Source: Treponema sp. (lineage in GTDB: Bacteria > Spirochaetota > Spirochaetia > Treponematales > Treponemataceae). From it: a stretch of 49,215 bases of DNA. The notes under the pieces are model-generated. The model was given only the letters and a program-made list of their open reading frames with translations, was not told the origin of the DNA and did no database searches. The DNA lies in assembly GCA_016288205.1 (NCBI GenBank), contig JAEEYO010000055.1:1-49215 (forward strand). Direction: 5' to 3'. Shown piece by piece: positions 1 to 7,173 of the stretch; positions within the stretch are counted from its first letter, which is position 1; every line of letters begins with the position of its first letter. A program made the position numbers and the translations under genes.

Positions 1-1
1 A

Positions 2-1567
2 AGGGGCCGCTTTCTTTTCATAACGACATCGGGCGTGAACGGATTCTACATTTTGAATGCGATGACCGGAAAACTTCTGAAGCAGTCCGACAGTCCGTCT
101 GAAAAAATCAGCATGATTGCAACAAGCAACTCTGAGAAGGCTGCGATTCTTTACAGCGAAAAATCTGGAAAAATCTTCTATTTTGATATGCAGAAACTCG
201 TGGTTCAGAAAACTCTCTCTGCCTCTTCAAGCATAAAGCAGACCGTGCTTTTCGGCGAAAAATACGCGAACAGATTCATTGCGGGTGTAAAAGGCGGACT
301 CATTACGGTCATTGACGCAAAGACGGCATCCACCATTTGCAGCATCGCGGCCACAAGTCCTCGGATTCTCGCATCACCTGACAACACAAAAATCTACTAC
401 ACATCCTCAGAGGCAAACGGTCTTGTGCTTTATGAACTGAGCGAAGAAAAACTCGGCGCAAAACTTGAGGGAACGGCCACGTCGGTTTCGGCTACGGAAA
501 TTTACAAGTTCACAAGCTCAGAGCTACCTGGAAAAAGCATCTCTTCATGTGCGACAAATGACGGCAAGCTCATTCAGTTTGGAACCACGGACGGAACGGT
601 TTATGAGGCGAAAAACAACGGTGATAAAATCAGTACGAAGCTCCTCACGAAAAAAATGTACCAGGGCATAATGGACATCGCATCTTTCAACAACAAGATT
701 TATTTGCTCACGAAGGACGGAATCTACCGTGCATCCTATGACGGAACAATCGTAAAGCTGGGACAGAATTCTGGACACACGGATTTCATAATCGCGGACG
801 AATCAACGGCGGTCCTCTGGTCAAAGAAAACAAAGGATTCCGTTCAGCTCGTCACTCTTTCCGAAAGTACCCCCGGCTCGCCACGCACAATCTTTACGCC
901 CAAAAGCAATATTCTGAACGCACATGTGTTTGACAGAAACTTTGTCTATGTCCTTGCAAGCTCCAAGGTAGGCCGTCTGAATCTTGACACAAGCAAAAAT
1001 GTAAACCTCTACTCAGGAACCACGGTCGAGGACGCGTTTATGGCATCTTCAAAGCTTGTCTATGTGGCAAAGGCCGCATCCGGTGAGATTGACTCCGCGC
1101 TGATTTCAAAGAATCTTTCCACTGGCGAGACTGTTCCGCTCAAAGTTGACGGATATGCATCCTTTGCTGTGGATGCCGACATGAGTGCGGACAAGAATAT
1201 CTACGGACTTGCCCTTGCTGATTATGAGGGAAACACGGTTACTCAGGTCTATCAGTATTATCCGGCACAGCGAAAGTCGAAAATTCTCTTGCGGTTCAAC
1301 TCTGAGGATATGAACGCATTCGTGCAGCTTGAGTCCTCCGTGCTCTATACAAACCTCGGAAAAGCCCAGATTTATGCTTACGAACTGGAGAGCGGAAAAG
1401 TGCGCGTTTACCGAAGGACTTCAGCCCTGCCCAAAAAGATGGCGGTCAGCGACGAGCATCTCGTATTCCTGAATGAGGACGGCGGGCTCGCATGGTATAA
1501 CCCGGCCTCACAGACTGCCCTTTCACAGTGGTACTTGAACACGGAAGGCACTTGGATAGAATTTTAA
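2..1567 (+). CDS. Beta-propeller-like repeat protein, 5' end cut by window edge
   Basis: The frame is open from the first bases of the window, so the true start lies upstream; 521 residues are visible and end in TAA. An internal GTG at 35 has no convincing ribosome site and the residues before it continue the same pattern. Short strand-like blocks recur every 40-50 residues, for example GGLITVIDAKT, IYLLTKDGIYRASYDG, FVYVLASSKVGRLNLD and LVFLNEDGGLAWYNP. This resembles WD40 or PQQ-type propeller blades. No catalytic motif or membrane segment is visible and the cellular location is unknown because the N-terminus is missing. I do not recognise a specific family. The downstream lipoprotein fragment has its own promoter, so the two are probably separate units. 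Confidence 0.75.
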   Translation, partial: RGRFLFITTSGVNGFYILNAMTGKLLKQSDSPSEKISMIATSNSEKAAILYSEKSGKIFYFDMQKLVVQKTLSASSSIKQTVLFGEKYANRFIAGVKGGLITVIDAKTASTICSIAATSPRILASPDNTKIYYTSSEANGLVLYELSEEKLGAKLEGTATSVSATEIYKFTSSELPGKSISSCATNDGKLIQFGTTDGTVYEAKNNGDKISTKLLTKKMYQGIMDIASFNNKIYLLTKDGIYRASYDGTIVKLGQNSGHTDFIIADESTAVLWSKKTKDSVQLVTLSESTPGSPRTIFTPKSNILNAHVFDRNFVYVLASSKVGRLNLDTSKNVNLYSGTTVEDAFMASSKLVYVAKAASGEIDSALISKNLSTGETVPLKVDGYASFAVDADMSADKNIYGLALADYEGNTVTQVYQYYPAQRKSKILLRFNSEDMNAFVQLESSVLYTNLGKAQIYAYELESGKVRVYRRTSALPKKMAVSDEHLVFLNEDGGLAWYNPASQTALSQWYLNTEGTWIEF

Positions 1568-1588
1568 CTTTAGGCTGGAAAAAGTCCC

Positions 1589-1616
1589 TTGTCTGTGTTA
1601 TACTGTTTGATATAAA
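1589..1616 (+). promoter_or_regulatory. Sigma-70-like promoter before the broken lipoprotein gene
   Basis: TTGTCT (1589-1594), a 16 bp spacer and TATAAA (1611-1616). It stands ahead of an AGGAGG ribosome site and ATG at 1634. An alternative -10, TATACT, overlaps the spacer. Expression signals therefore look intact although the gene is broken. Confidence 0.5.
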
Positions 1617-1633
1617 ACAAAGAGGAGGCCGCA

Positions 1634-1998
1634 ATGAAAAAGCCTGGTGATTCAAAGAGGATTTTCTCCAATATACCGGGTGGGGGGTATATTACTCCTT
1701 GTAATTTTACTCAGTTCATGCCAGCACTTTCTTGACGGTGCGGAAATCAAGAAATCGATTGAAGATCAGATCGCTTACAGCAATGCTCCTTCCTTTACAA
1801 TCACCGTGGATGCGCCCATGGGAACAGGGATTGTAAAAACACCTGCTGGCGGACAAACCGAAAAAAAAGTTACCGACACTTTTGCGGTCAATTTTGAAGC
1901 CGGAAGCGACTATGCCTTTGTCCGATGGCAGATTGTGGATTCCACTTCAAAAACGTAACTTGAAAATGGCGAGTATTTGAGCTTAGGTTCCATTTTTT
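1634..1998 (+). pseudogene. 5' fragment of a lipoprotein gene with frameshift and nonsense codon
   Basis: AGGAGG lies 5-6 bases before ATG 1634, which opens MKKPGDSKRIFSNIPGGG. At a run of six G (about 1682-1687) the frame must shift by one base to reach ILLLVILLSSCQ, a clear lipoprotein signal with lipobox LSSC. After the shift the frame runs to TAA at 1956-1958 and then continues as LENGEYLSLG, so the TAA looks like a nonsense change. The exported part (FTITVDAPMGTGIVKTP and FEAGSDYAFVRWQ) resembles the N-terminal repeat domain of large spirochaete lipoproteins, but only about 100 residues remain. The shift could be natural decay, slippage at the G tract (phase variation) or a sequencing error. 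The 3' part of the gene is missing and replaced by an unrelated remnant. Confidence 0.6.
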
Positions 1999-2224
1999 TA
2001 TCAGAGCGGATATCTCACCATAAAAAGTTGGAATGAAAGACAGCGGTCTTTTAAGTTAGGTTTTCCTAATGATGAAGTAAAATACGGATTTTTAAAATCA
2101 CTTTGAAGAACAGGGATATGCAAAACCTTACGCTGCCGACTCACGCAAACTTTACAAGATTGGAGTAAATTTTTCAAGCTCCGAAAGAAACATTACAGAA
2201 TGGATTTGTAAAGGCGACATCTAA
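1987..2224 (+). pseudogene. Remnant of an AAA-ATPase-like / PD-(D/E)XK (DUF1703-type) protein with its core deleted
   Basis: Two pieces in different frames match the C-terminal region of the AAA-ATPase-like plus PD-(D/E)XK nuclease family common in treponemes. Bases 1999-2106 encode YQSGYLTIKSW and KLGFPNDEVKYGFLKSL followed by TGA. Bases 2105-2224 encode EEQGYAKPYAADSRKLYKIG and VNFSSSERNITEWI followed by TAA. In intact relatives, as I recall the family, roughly 100 residues holding the nuclease active site separate these blocks. Here they abut, so the catalytic core has been deleted. The ATPase half is absent too. The remnant is joined directly to the lipoprotein fragment, which suggests recombination or deletion. 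Family assignment is from memory of conserved blocks. Confidence 0.6.
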
Positions 2225-2261
2225 CAGAGCATTAAATGCCGCCCATTTGTAAAATCAAAAA

Positions 2262-3740
2262 TCAGCGGATACCACATCCACGAGCCAAAGCTTCGCGATA
2301 GACATCCAAATATCCCTCGGCGGCTTTGTCCCAACCAAATGTGCGTCCCATTCCTTCAATCTGCATCTTTTTGATGTGCTCCGGACGGTTGTAATATGCC
2401 CACACAGCCCATCCAACAGTATCATAAACTGCACGTGGAGTAAGCTGGTCGAAGAGGAAGCCTGTACCCTCGCCCGTCTCCTGATTGTAATTGTCAACGG
2501 TGTCGGCAAGTCCTCCGGTTCTTCGCACGATGGGAAGTGTTCCGTAAAGCATGGAATAAATCTGATTCAGTCCACACGGCTCATAACGCGACGGCATGAG
2601 GAAGAAATCACTTCCGGCTTCAATCAGATGGCTCAGGTTCTCGTCATAACCGATATATGCGCGGAAATTTCCAAGCTTTGACTGCAATGTGTTGATTTCG
2701 TTTTCACACCATCTTTCACCGCTTCCGAGTACGGCAAACTGAACTTTCATGTCGGTACAAATCTGGTAGACAGAACCGTAAGTCGGGGCGAACACCTCGG
2801 CAATACCTTTCTGATCAACAAGTCTCGTAACAATTCCAACAAGCGGAATGTCTGGATTAACCTCAAGTCCCATGCGTTTCTGCAGCTCAGCCTTGCACTT
2901 TGCCTTTCCGCTCATGTCCTTTGCAGAATAGTTAAACGGAATTCTCTTGTCAATGGCGGGATTCCACTGCTCCACGTCCGCACCATTCAGGATTCCTTTT
3001 ATGACATCCGAGCGAACCCTGAGCAAACCGTCCATGCCGAATCCACCTTCCATAGTCTGAATCTCATGTGCGTAAGTCGGGGAAACGGTCGTAATCATGT
3101 CAGCAGATGAGACTCCACCCTGCAAGAGATTGATTCCACCCTGGTGCTCAAGTCCAGCACCGTAGTAAAGTCCCCAGTCAATTCCCAAAGCCGGGAATGA
3201 GTCTTTTCCGTACTGTCCCTGGTATCCCTGATTGTGAATAGTGAGGACGGACGCTGTTTTCTCAAATCCACAGTAGCGGCAGACGTGCTTCAAAAGAACA
3301 GGAGCAAGACAGGTTGACCAGTCATGCGCGTGGATGATGTCCGGGAACCACCCGATTTTACGGCACAGCTGGAACGCACCGTGGCAAAGAACCGCGAAAC
3401 GGTAGGGATTGTCGTGGAAATCAGTCTCGGTTTTTGTACCGTACACACCGTCGCGTCCAAAACATCCCTCGTGGTCAATAAAATAGACGGGAAGCTTGTC
3501 ACAACCGGGCATATTTGTATAATAAACGGCAGACCAAGTCTCAACCTGACCTGCAGCAATCGCCATGGGGCCGGGAAGAAGCTGGAGTTTTTTCCTGTCA
3601 ATCTTATAATATCGCGGCATTACGATTTTTACGTCGTGTCCCATCTTTGTCAGCTGGATGGCAAGAGCACTCACCATGTCCGCAAGACCGCCTGTCTTCG
3701 CAAAGGGAACGACCTCCGCAGAAACCATCAAAATCTTCAT
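2262..3740 (-). CDS. glgA: Glycogen synthase (ADP-glucose, GT5 family)
   Basis: Transfers glucose from ADP-glucose to the growing alpha-1,4-glucan. It has the GT-B fold; residues 15-18 are the KTGG nucleotide-sugar loop, HAHDWST is in the N-terminal half, and SRYEPCGLNQ (about residues 384-393) carries the conserved C-terminal glutamate, followed by RRTGGLADTV. Length is 492 residues, close to the usual 480. The start at 3740 is chosen because GGAGG precedes it by 6 bases; an in-frame TTG at 3752 lies within that ribosome site. It sits 40 bases after the aminotransferase stop and is probably co-transcribed. No other glg genes are in the window. Confidence 0.95.
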   Translation of the reverse strand: MKILMVSAEVVPFAKTGGLADMVSALAIQLTKMGHDVKIVMPRYYKIDRKKLQLLPGPMAIAAGQVETWSAVYYTNMPGCDKLPVYFIDHEGCFGRDGVYGTKTETDFHDNPYRFAVLCHGAFQLCRKIGWFPDIIHAHDWSTCLAPVLLKHVCRYCGFEKTASVLTIHNQGYQGQYGKDSFPALGIDWGLYYGAGLEHQGGINLLQGGVSSADMITTVSPTYAHEIQTMEGGFGMDGLLRVRSDVIKGILNGADVEQWNPAIDKRIPFNYSAKDMSGKAKCKAELQKRMGLEVNPDIPLVGIVTRLVDQKGIAEVFAPTYGSVYQICTDMKVQFAVLGSGERWCENEINTLQSKLGNFRAYIGYDENLSHLIEAGSDFFLMPSRYEPCGLNQIYSMLYGTLPIVRRTGGLADTVDNYNQETGEGTGFLFDQLTPRAVYDTVGWAVWAYYNRPEHIKKMQIEGMGRTFGWDKAAEGYLDVYREALARGCGIR

Positions 3741-3779
3741 GTTATCCTCCAAAAAAATTCCTTATTTTCTATAAACTTT

Positions 3780-4973
3780 CTATAGATTTTTCATCGCTTG
3801 GATGAACGCGTCCCTTGAATTTATGATGCTCTGTTCACTCACGCAGTATGCAAGACGGAAATACCCCTTGCCGCCGAATCCGCTTCCAGGAGCTCCAAGA
3901 ATCAGATATTTTTTCAGGTGGTCGCAGAAAGCCATGTCGTCGCCGTTGAATTTGTCCGGGACCTTGCACCACATATAGAAGGCTCCGTCCGGGTTCGCAT
4001 GCTCAATGCCCGCCTCGTCAAGTATGGAAAGGAGCTCGTTGCGTCTCTTCTCATAAAGCGAGTAATCCACAGGACTGTTCCATGATTTTGTAACCACACG
4101 CTGCATAAATCCTGGTGCGTTCACATAGCCGAGGATTCTTGTGGTGAAAATGCACGCCGCCACCAAATCATCCTTGTCGGGGCACTTCGGGTTCACGCAG
4201 ATATAGCCGATTCTTTCCCCCGGAAGACTGATGTTCTTGGCAAAGGACGTTACGATTACGGCGCTGTCGTAGATTGGGAATGTTGCGGCGACCTTTTTAC
4301 CCTCGTAGACAATGGCGCGGTAAGGCTCGTCACAAATCAGGTAGGGCTTTCGTCCGCATTTTTTCGCGTGTGCGTCGATGGCCTGTGTGAGGGCGCGTAT
4401 CTCATCCTCCGAGTAGATTCTTCCCGTGGGGTTGTTCGGACTGTTGATTAAAACCGCCGCAGTTTTTTCATTGAGCGAGGCCGCAATCTTCTCGACATCC
4501 AGTGAAAAATCAGCCTTGCATGGGACCTCAATCAGATTTCCGCCGTAATTGTGAACGTAATGGCGGTACTCAGCGAAAAATGGAGCCGGAACCACAACAT
4601 TATCGCCCTCGTTCAGGATTGCCTTAAGCAAACTGTTCAGAGCACCGGCAGCACCTACCGACATGACCACACAATCGCCTGTGACGGGAAGTCCCTGCTC
4701 CACCGAAGTTTTATCGGCCATGGCTTTACGTGCCTCAGGATATCCTGCATTTGGCATGTAACCGTGGATATTCTTGTCCCTGCACTTTGCGAGCTCCTCA
4801 AAAGCCTCTGCGACCTGCTCCGGCGGATCCAAATCCGGGTTTCCCAGGCTGAAGTCAAAAACCTTGTCCTCTCCGTACTGTGCCTTGAGACGGATTCCCT
4901 CTTCAAACATCTTGCGGATAACACCCGCGCCCTTGCTGCTCATCGTTTCTTTTATATATGACGAAATTGGCAT
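3780..4973 (-). CDS. PLP-dependent class I/II aminotransferase
   Basis: Fold type I aminotransferase of 397 residues in the aspartate aminotransferase superfamily. Visible landmarks are NSPNNPTG (178-185), ICDEPYR with Asp215 contacting the PLP nitrogen, SFAKNISLPGERIGY with Schiff-base Lys246, and Arg254 in GERIG. The start at 4973 (MPISSYIKE) has GGAG eight bases upstream; the open frame before it has no ribosome site and reads as non-coding. The substrate cannot be told from sequence; the MPISSYIKETMSS opening is typical of a treponemal and clostridial subgroup usually annotated only as aminotransferase. It is the first gene of a likely two-gene unit with glgA. Confidence 0.9.
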   Translation of the reverse strand: MPISSYIKETMSSKGAGVIRKMFEEGIRLKAQYGEDKVFDFSLGNPDLDPPEQVAEAFEELAKCRDKNIHGYMPNAGYPEARKAMADKTSVEQGLPVTGDCVVMSVGAAGALNSLLKAILNEGDNVVVPAPFFAEYRHYVHNYGGNLIEVPCKADFSLDVEKIAASLNEKTAAVLINSPNNPTGRIYSEDEIRALTQAIDAHAKKCGRKPYLICDEPYRAIVYEGKKVAATFPIYDSAVIVTSFAKNISLPGERIGYICVNPKCPDKDDLVAACIFTTRILGYVNAPGFMQRVVTKSWNSPVDYSLYEKRRNELLSILDEAGIEHANPDGAFYMWCKVPDKFNGDDMAFCDHLKKYLILGAPGSGFGGKGYFRLAYCVSEQSIINSRDAFIQAMKNL

Positions 4974-4995
4974 AAAAAAATCTCCTTTTTCTGTA

Positions 4996-5024
4996 ATTAT
5001 ACCACAAGTTCTGGGTTTATACAA
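4996..5024 (-). promoter_or_regulatory. Promoter of the aminotransferase-glgA unit
   Basis: On the minus strand: TTGTAT (5024-5019), 17 bp spacer, TATAAT (5001-4996). The expected start is about 15 bases upstream of the GGAGA ribosome site. A second TTGACT lies farther upstream. Confidence 0.7.
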
Positions 5025-5107
5025 ATGAAAAGTCAAGGGGAATGGCAAAAGTTTTGGCAAAAAGCATTTCCAGACACATTTCCGCTTGAAACATTCCAAC
5101 TTTCCGC

Positions 5108-5136
5108 TTGTTTTTAATCGGCGAAAGTATTATAAT
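5108..5136 (+). promoter_or_regulatory. Promoter abutting the start codon of the secreted protein
   Basis: TTGTTT (5108-5113), 17 bp spacer and a perfect TATAAT (5131-5136). Only eight bases separate the -10 box from ATG 5145, so transcription should begin at about 5142-5145, inside or after the GGAGG (5137-5141). Confidence 0.65.
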
Positions 5137-5144
5137 GGAGGAAT

Positions 5145-5882
5145 ATGATTATGTTGAATAGAAAATCTTTTGTTGCTTTTTTTGGTGGACTCTTTCTTGC
5201 AGCCTCATCGTTTGCGCTTCCGAGTGCAATCAACTCAAAGCTCAGTGGCTCTGAGAAGGCAAATCTTGAAAAGGGGCAGCCTGTAATCAGGAATCTGAAA
5301 TCCGTGAAGGAATTTGGGCTTACTGTGAGCTCAGGTCCCATTTCAGACGCTCAATCCGTTGCGAAAAAACTCAAGCCCGCTTATCTCGCCGAGGTAATCC
5401 AGGTGCTTCCTTACACTGGAAATGAGAATTTAATAGAAAAGATTTCCAAGATGATGATGGACATTCCTTCCTATGCCGGCATTCCGTATTATTCAGAGCA
5501 GGCAGAGGAATGGTATGACCTCTACTCTTCCGCCTCAATCAAATCTACCACGACAAGTGGTGCGGAGACTGTGGTTAAGGCTGATTTGGTCATGGAGCCG
5601 TTCGGACTGATTCAGACCACAATCAATGCCACAAAAAAGGCGGATTCCTTCTATTATGTCTCCACGAACAACAACACGCTCAAGTACAACGACAAGTACA
5701 CCTGCGTTAAGCCGGAAAAGATGAAGTCCATTGTTGCGGTGGTCAGGGACGGAGACAACTGGATTCTTTACGGAATTGGAGCTGTGGACGCGCCGAGCAT
5801 CTTCTTCCTCAGGGAAAGGGGCGAACGGTCGTTCATGAACAGGATAAAGACATTCTGCTCACACTTCTTCTCAAAGATTTAA
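5145..5882 (+). CDS. Secreted protein of unknown function
   Basis: A 245-residue protein with a typical Sec signal: LNRK, then a hydrophobic run FFGGLFLAASSFA, with likely cleavage at FALPS and no lipobox Cys. The mature part is soluble, with no further membrane segment. ATG 5145 is followed by an in-frame ATG at 5151. GGAGG is nine bases before the second and three before the first, yet the -10 box at 5131-5136 implies the transcript may start at or near 5145, making the first ATG almost leaderless. Segments such as IPYYSEQAEEWYDLYSSA and DGDNWILYGIGAVDAP resemble uncharacterised treponemal secreted proteins; I recall no function. A strong terminator follows. Confidence 0.8.
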   Translation: MIMLNRKSFVAFFGGLFLAASSFALPSAINSKLSGSEKANLEKGQPVIRNLKSVKEFGLTVSSGPISDAQSVAKKLKPAYLAEVIQVLPYTGNENLIEKISKMMMDIPSYAGIPYYSEQAEEWYDLYSSASIKSTTTSGAETVVKADLVMEPFGLIQTTINATKKADSFYYVSTNNNTLKYNDKYTCVKPEKMKSIVAVVRDGDNWILYGIGAVDAPSIFFLRERGERSFMNRIKTFCSHFFSKI

Positions 5883-5906
5883 CGCAACTTATTTGCGAAT
5901 CGATTC

Positions 5907-5946
5907 GGGAGCCTTCAGAATGACTGGAGGTTCCCCTATATTTTTT
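5907..5946 (+). terminator. Intrinsic terminator after the secreted protein gene
   Basis: A 12 bp stem (5907-5918 with 5924-5935, two G-U pairs) and loop AATGA, followed by CTATATTTTTT. It lies only 12 bases before the manC start codon. Confidence 0.8.
5914..5942 (+). promoter_or_regulatory. Possible manC promoter inside the upstream terminator
   Basis: TTCAGA (5914-5919), 17 bp spacer and TATATT (5937-5942). The -35 box lies in the left stem and the -10 box in the U-tract of the terminator. The -35 is weak; the case rests on manC needing a promoter downstream of a strong terminator. Confidence 0.35.
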
Positions 5947-5957
5947 AAGGTAGGATT

Positions 5958-7076
5958 ATGAAAAGCTCGAAGTTTACAGACGTAGTGATTTTGGCAGGCG
6001 GTGTTGGCGAAAGATTATGGCCAGCGTCAAAACCGGAATATCCCAAGCAGTTTATGGCACTCCCGGGCGGACTGTCACTTTTACAGGCGACCCTTCTGAG
6101 GGCACTTTCACTTGAGCCTGAGGGAAAAATCCTCATCGTGACACGGAAGGACCTGCTTGTTCCCATGTCTGAGCATTGCGAGCGTCTTGGCAAGACTCTT
6201 ACAGCCGGACAGAGGGACAAACTCGCGAAGGATTTATACATACTTGCCGAGCCCTTCCCCAAGCACACCTGCGCGCCATTGATGCTTACCTGCGCATTTC
6301 TTGAAAAAATCTCCGGCAAAAGCGACAACACGATCCTGGTACTGGCAAGCGACCACGTAATTGAGCCGGCAGAGGCCTTTGTGCATGACTGCGGAACCGC
6401 TTCTGCCTGTGCTGAGGACGGACATTTCGTGTGCTTTGCAATTCCACCGACTGAGCCTTCCACCGGCTACGGCTACATCAAAAAAGGTCCTGACCTGGAA
6501 GGGCTTTCATCCTCCTTCAAGATTGACAGGTTCAAGGAAAAGCCTGATTACGAGACCGCAAAATCCTACATTGAAAGCGGCGAATATTTTTGGAACAGCG
6601 GCATGTTCGGATTCACAAGGAGTCTCTTTGAGTCCGAGCTGAAAACATGCGAGCCGAAAGTCCATGATGCGTTCGACGGATTCAAGGATGCCCCTCTGCC
6701 GGAGGAAAAAAGCATGAACGGAGTCAAATACATTGACTCATGGGATGCCATGCAGGATGCCTACGAAAAGACCCTTGCCATAGCCGTGGACAATGCCGTT
6801 GCGGAAAGGACGACCAGAGCAGCCGCCGTAAAAGCGAGTTTCCACTGGGATGACGTGGGAAGCTGGGACGCATTTGAAAAGCTCTTCGACAAAAATGACG
6901 AGAATACCGTGGAAGTCAAGAGCGGCAACAACTTTGTCTACTCCGACATTCCCGTAGCCCTCTGCGGCGTGGAAGATTTGGTTGTCGTGATTAAAAACGG
7001 AAACGCCCTCGTGATGAAAAAAGGCTCCAGCGACATTATGCGGGATGTCGTAAAGAAGATGAAGGAACTGAGGTAG
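5958..7076 (+). CDS. manC: Mannose-1-phosphate guanylyltransferase (GDP-mannose pyrophosphorylase)
   Basis: Makes GDP-mannose from mannose-1-phosphate and GTP for surface polysaccharide or glycolipid. The signature LAGGVGERLWPASK (12-25) and PEYPKQF (26-32) identify the nucleotidyltransferase of the mannose-1-P guanylyltransferase branch; FWNSGMFGF is in the middle. At 372 residues it has only the transferase domain and lacks the isomerase domain of bifunctional ManC/AlgA enzymes. TAGGA precedes ATG 5958. No glycosyltransferase or manB is adjacent, so it appears to be an isolated gene bounded by terminators on both sides. Confidence 0.92.
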   Translation: MKSSKFTDVVILAGGVGERLWPASKPEYPKQFMALPGGLSLLQATLLRALSLEPEGKILIVTRKDLLVPMSEHCERLGKTLTAGQRDKLAKDLYILAEPFPKHTCAPLMLTCAFLEKISGKSDNTILVLASDHVIEPAEAFVHDCGTASACAEDGHFVCFAIPPTEPSTGYGYIKKGPDLEGLSSSFKIDRFKEKPDYETAKSYIESGEYFWNSGMFGFTRSLFESELKTCEPKVHDAFDGFKDAPLPEEKSMNGVKYIDSWDAMQDAYEKTLAIAVDNAVAERTTRAAAVKASFHWDDVGSWDAFEKLFDKNDENTVEVKSGNNFVYSDIPVALCGVEDLVVVIKNGNALVMKKGSSDIMRDVVKKMKELR

Positions 7077-7101
7077 GATGTTCTAAGAAGGAAACTTGCA
7101 C

Positions 7102-7154
7102 AAAAAAAGCCCGGAACAGATTGCAAAATCACCTGAACCGGACCTTTTGTTTTA
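7102..7154. terminator. Bidirectional terminator-like hairpin between manC and thrC
   Basis: CCGG (7111-7114) pairs with CCGG (7138-7141), continued by CAG/CTG after a 2x2 internal loop. The hairpin has an A run on the left and TTTTGTTTT on the right. It suits convergent manC and thrC but the stem is interrupted. Confidence 0.45.
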
Positions 7155-7173
7155 TTCGTGCAGAGAGTTTAGA

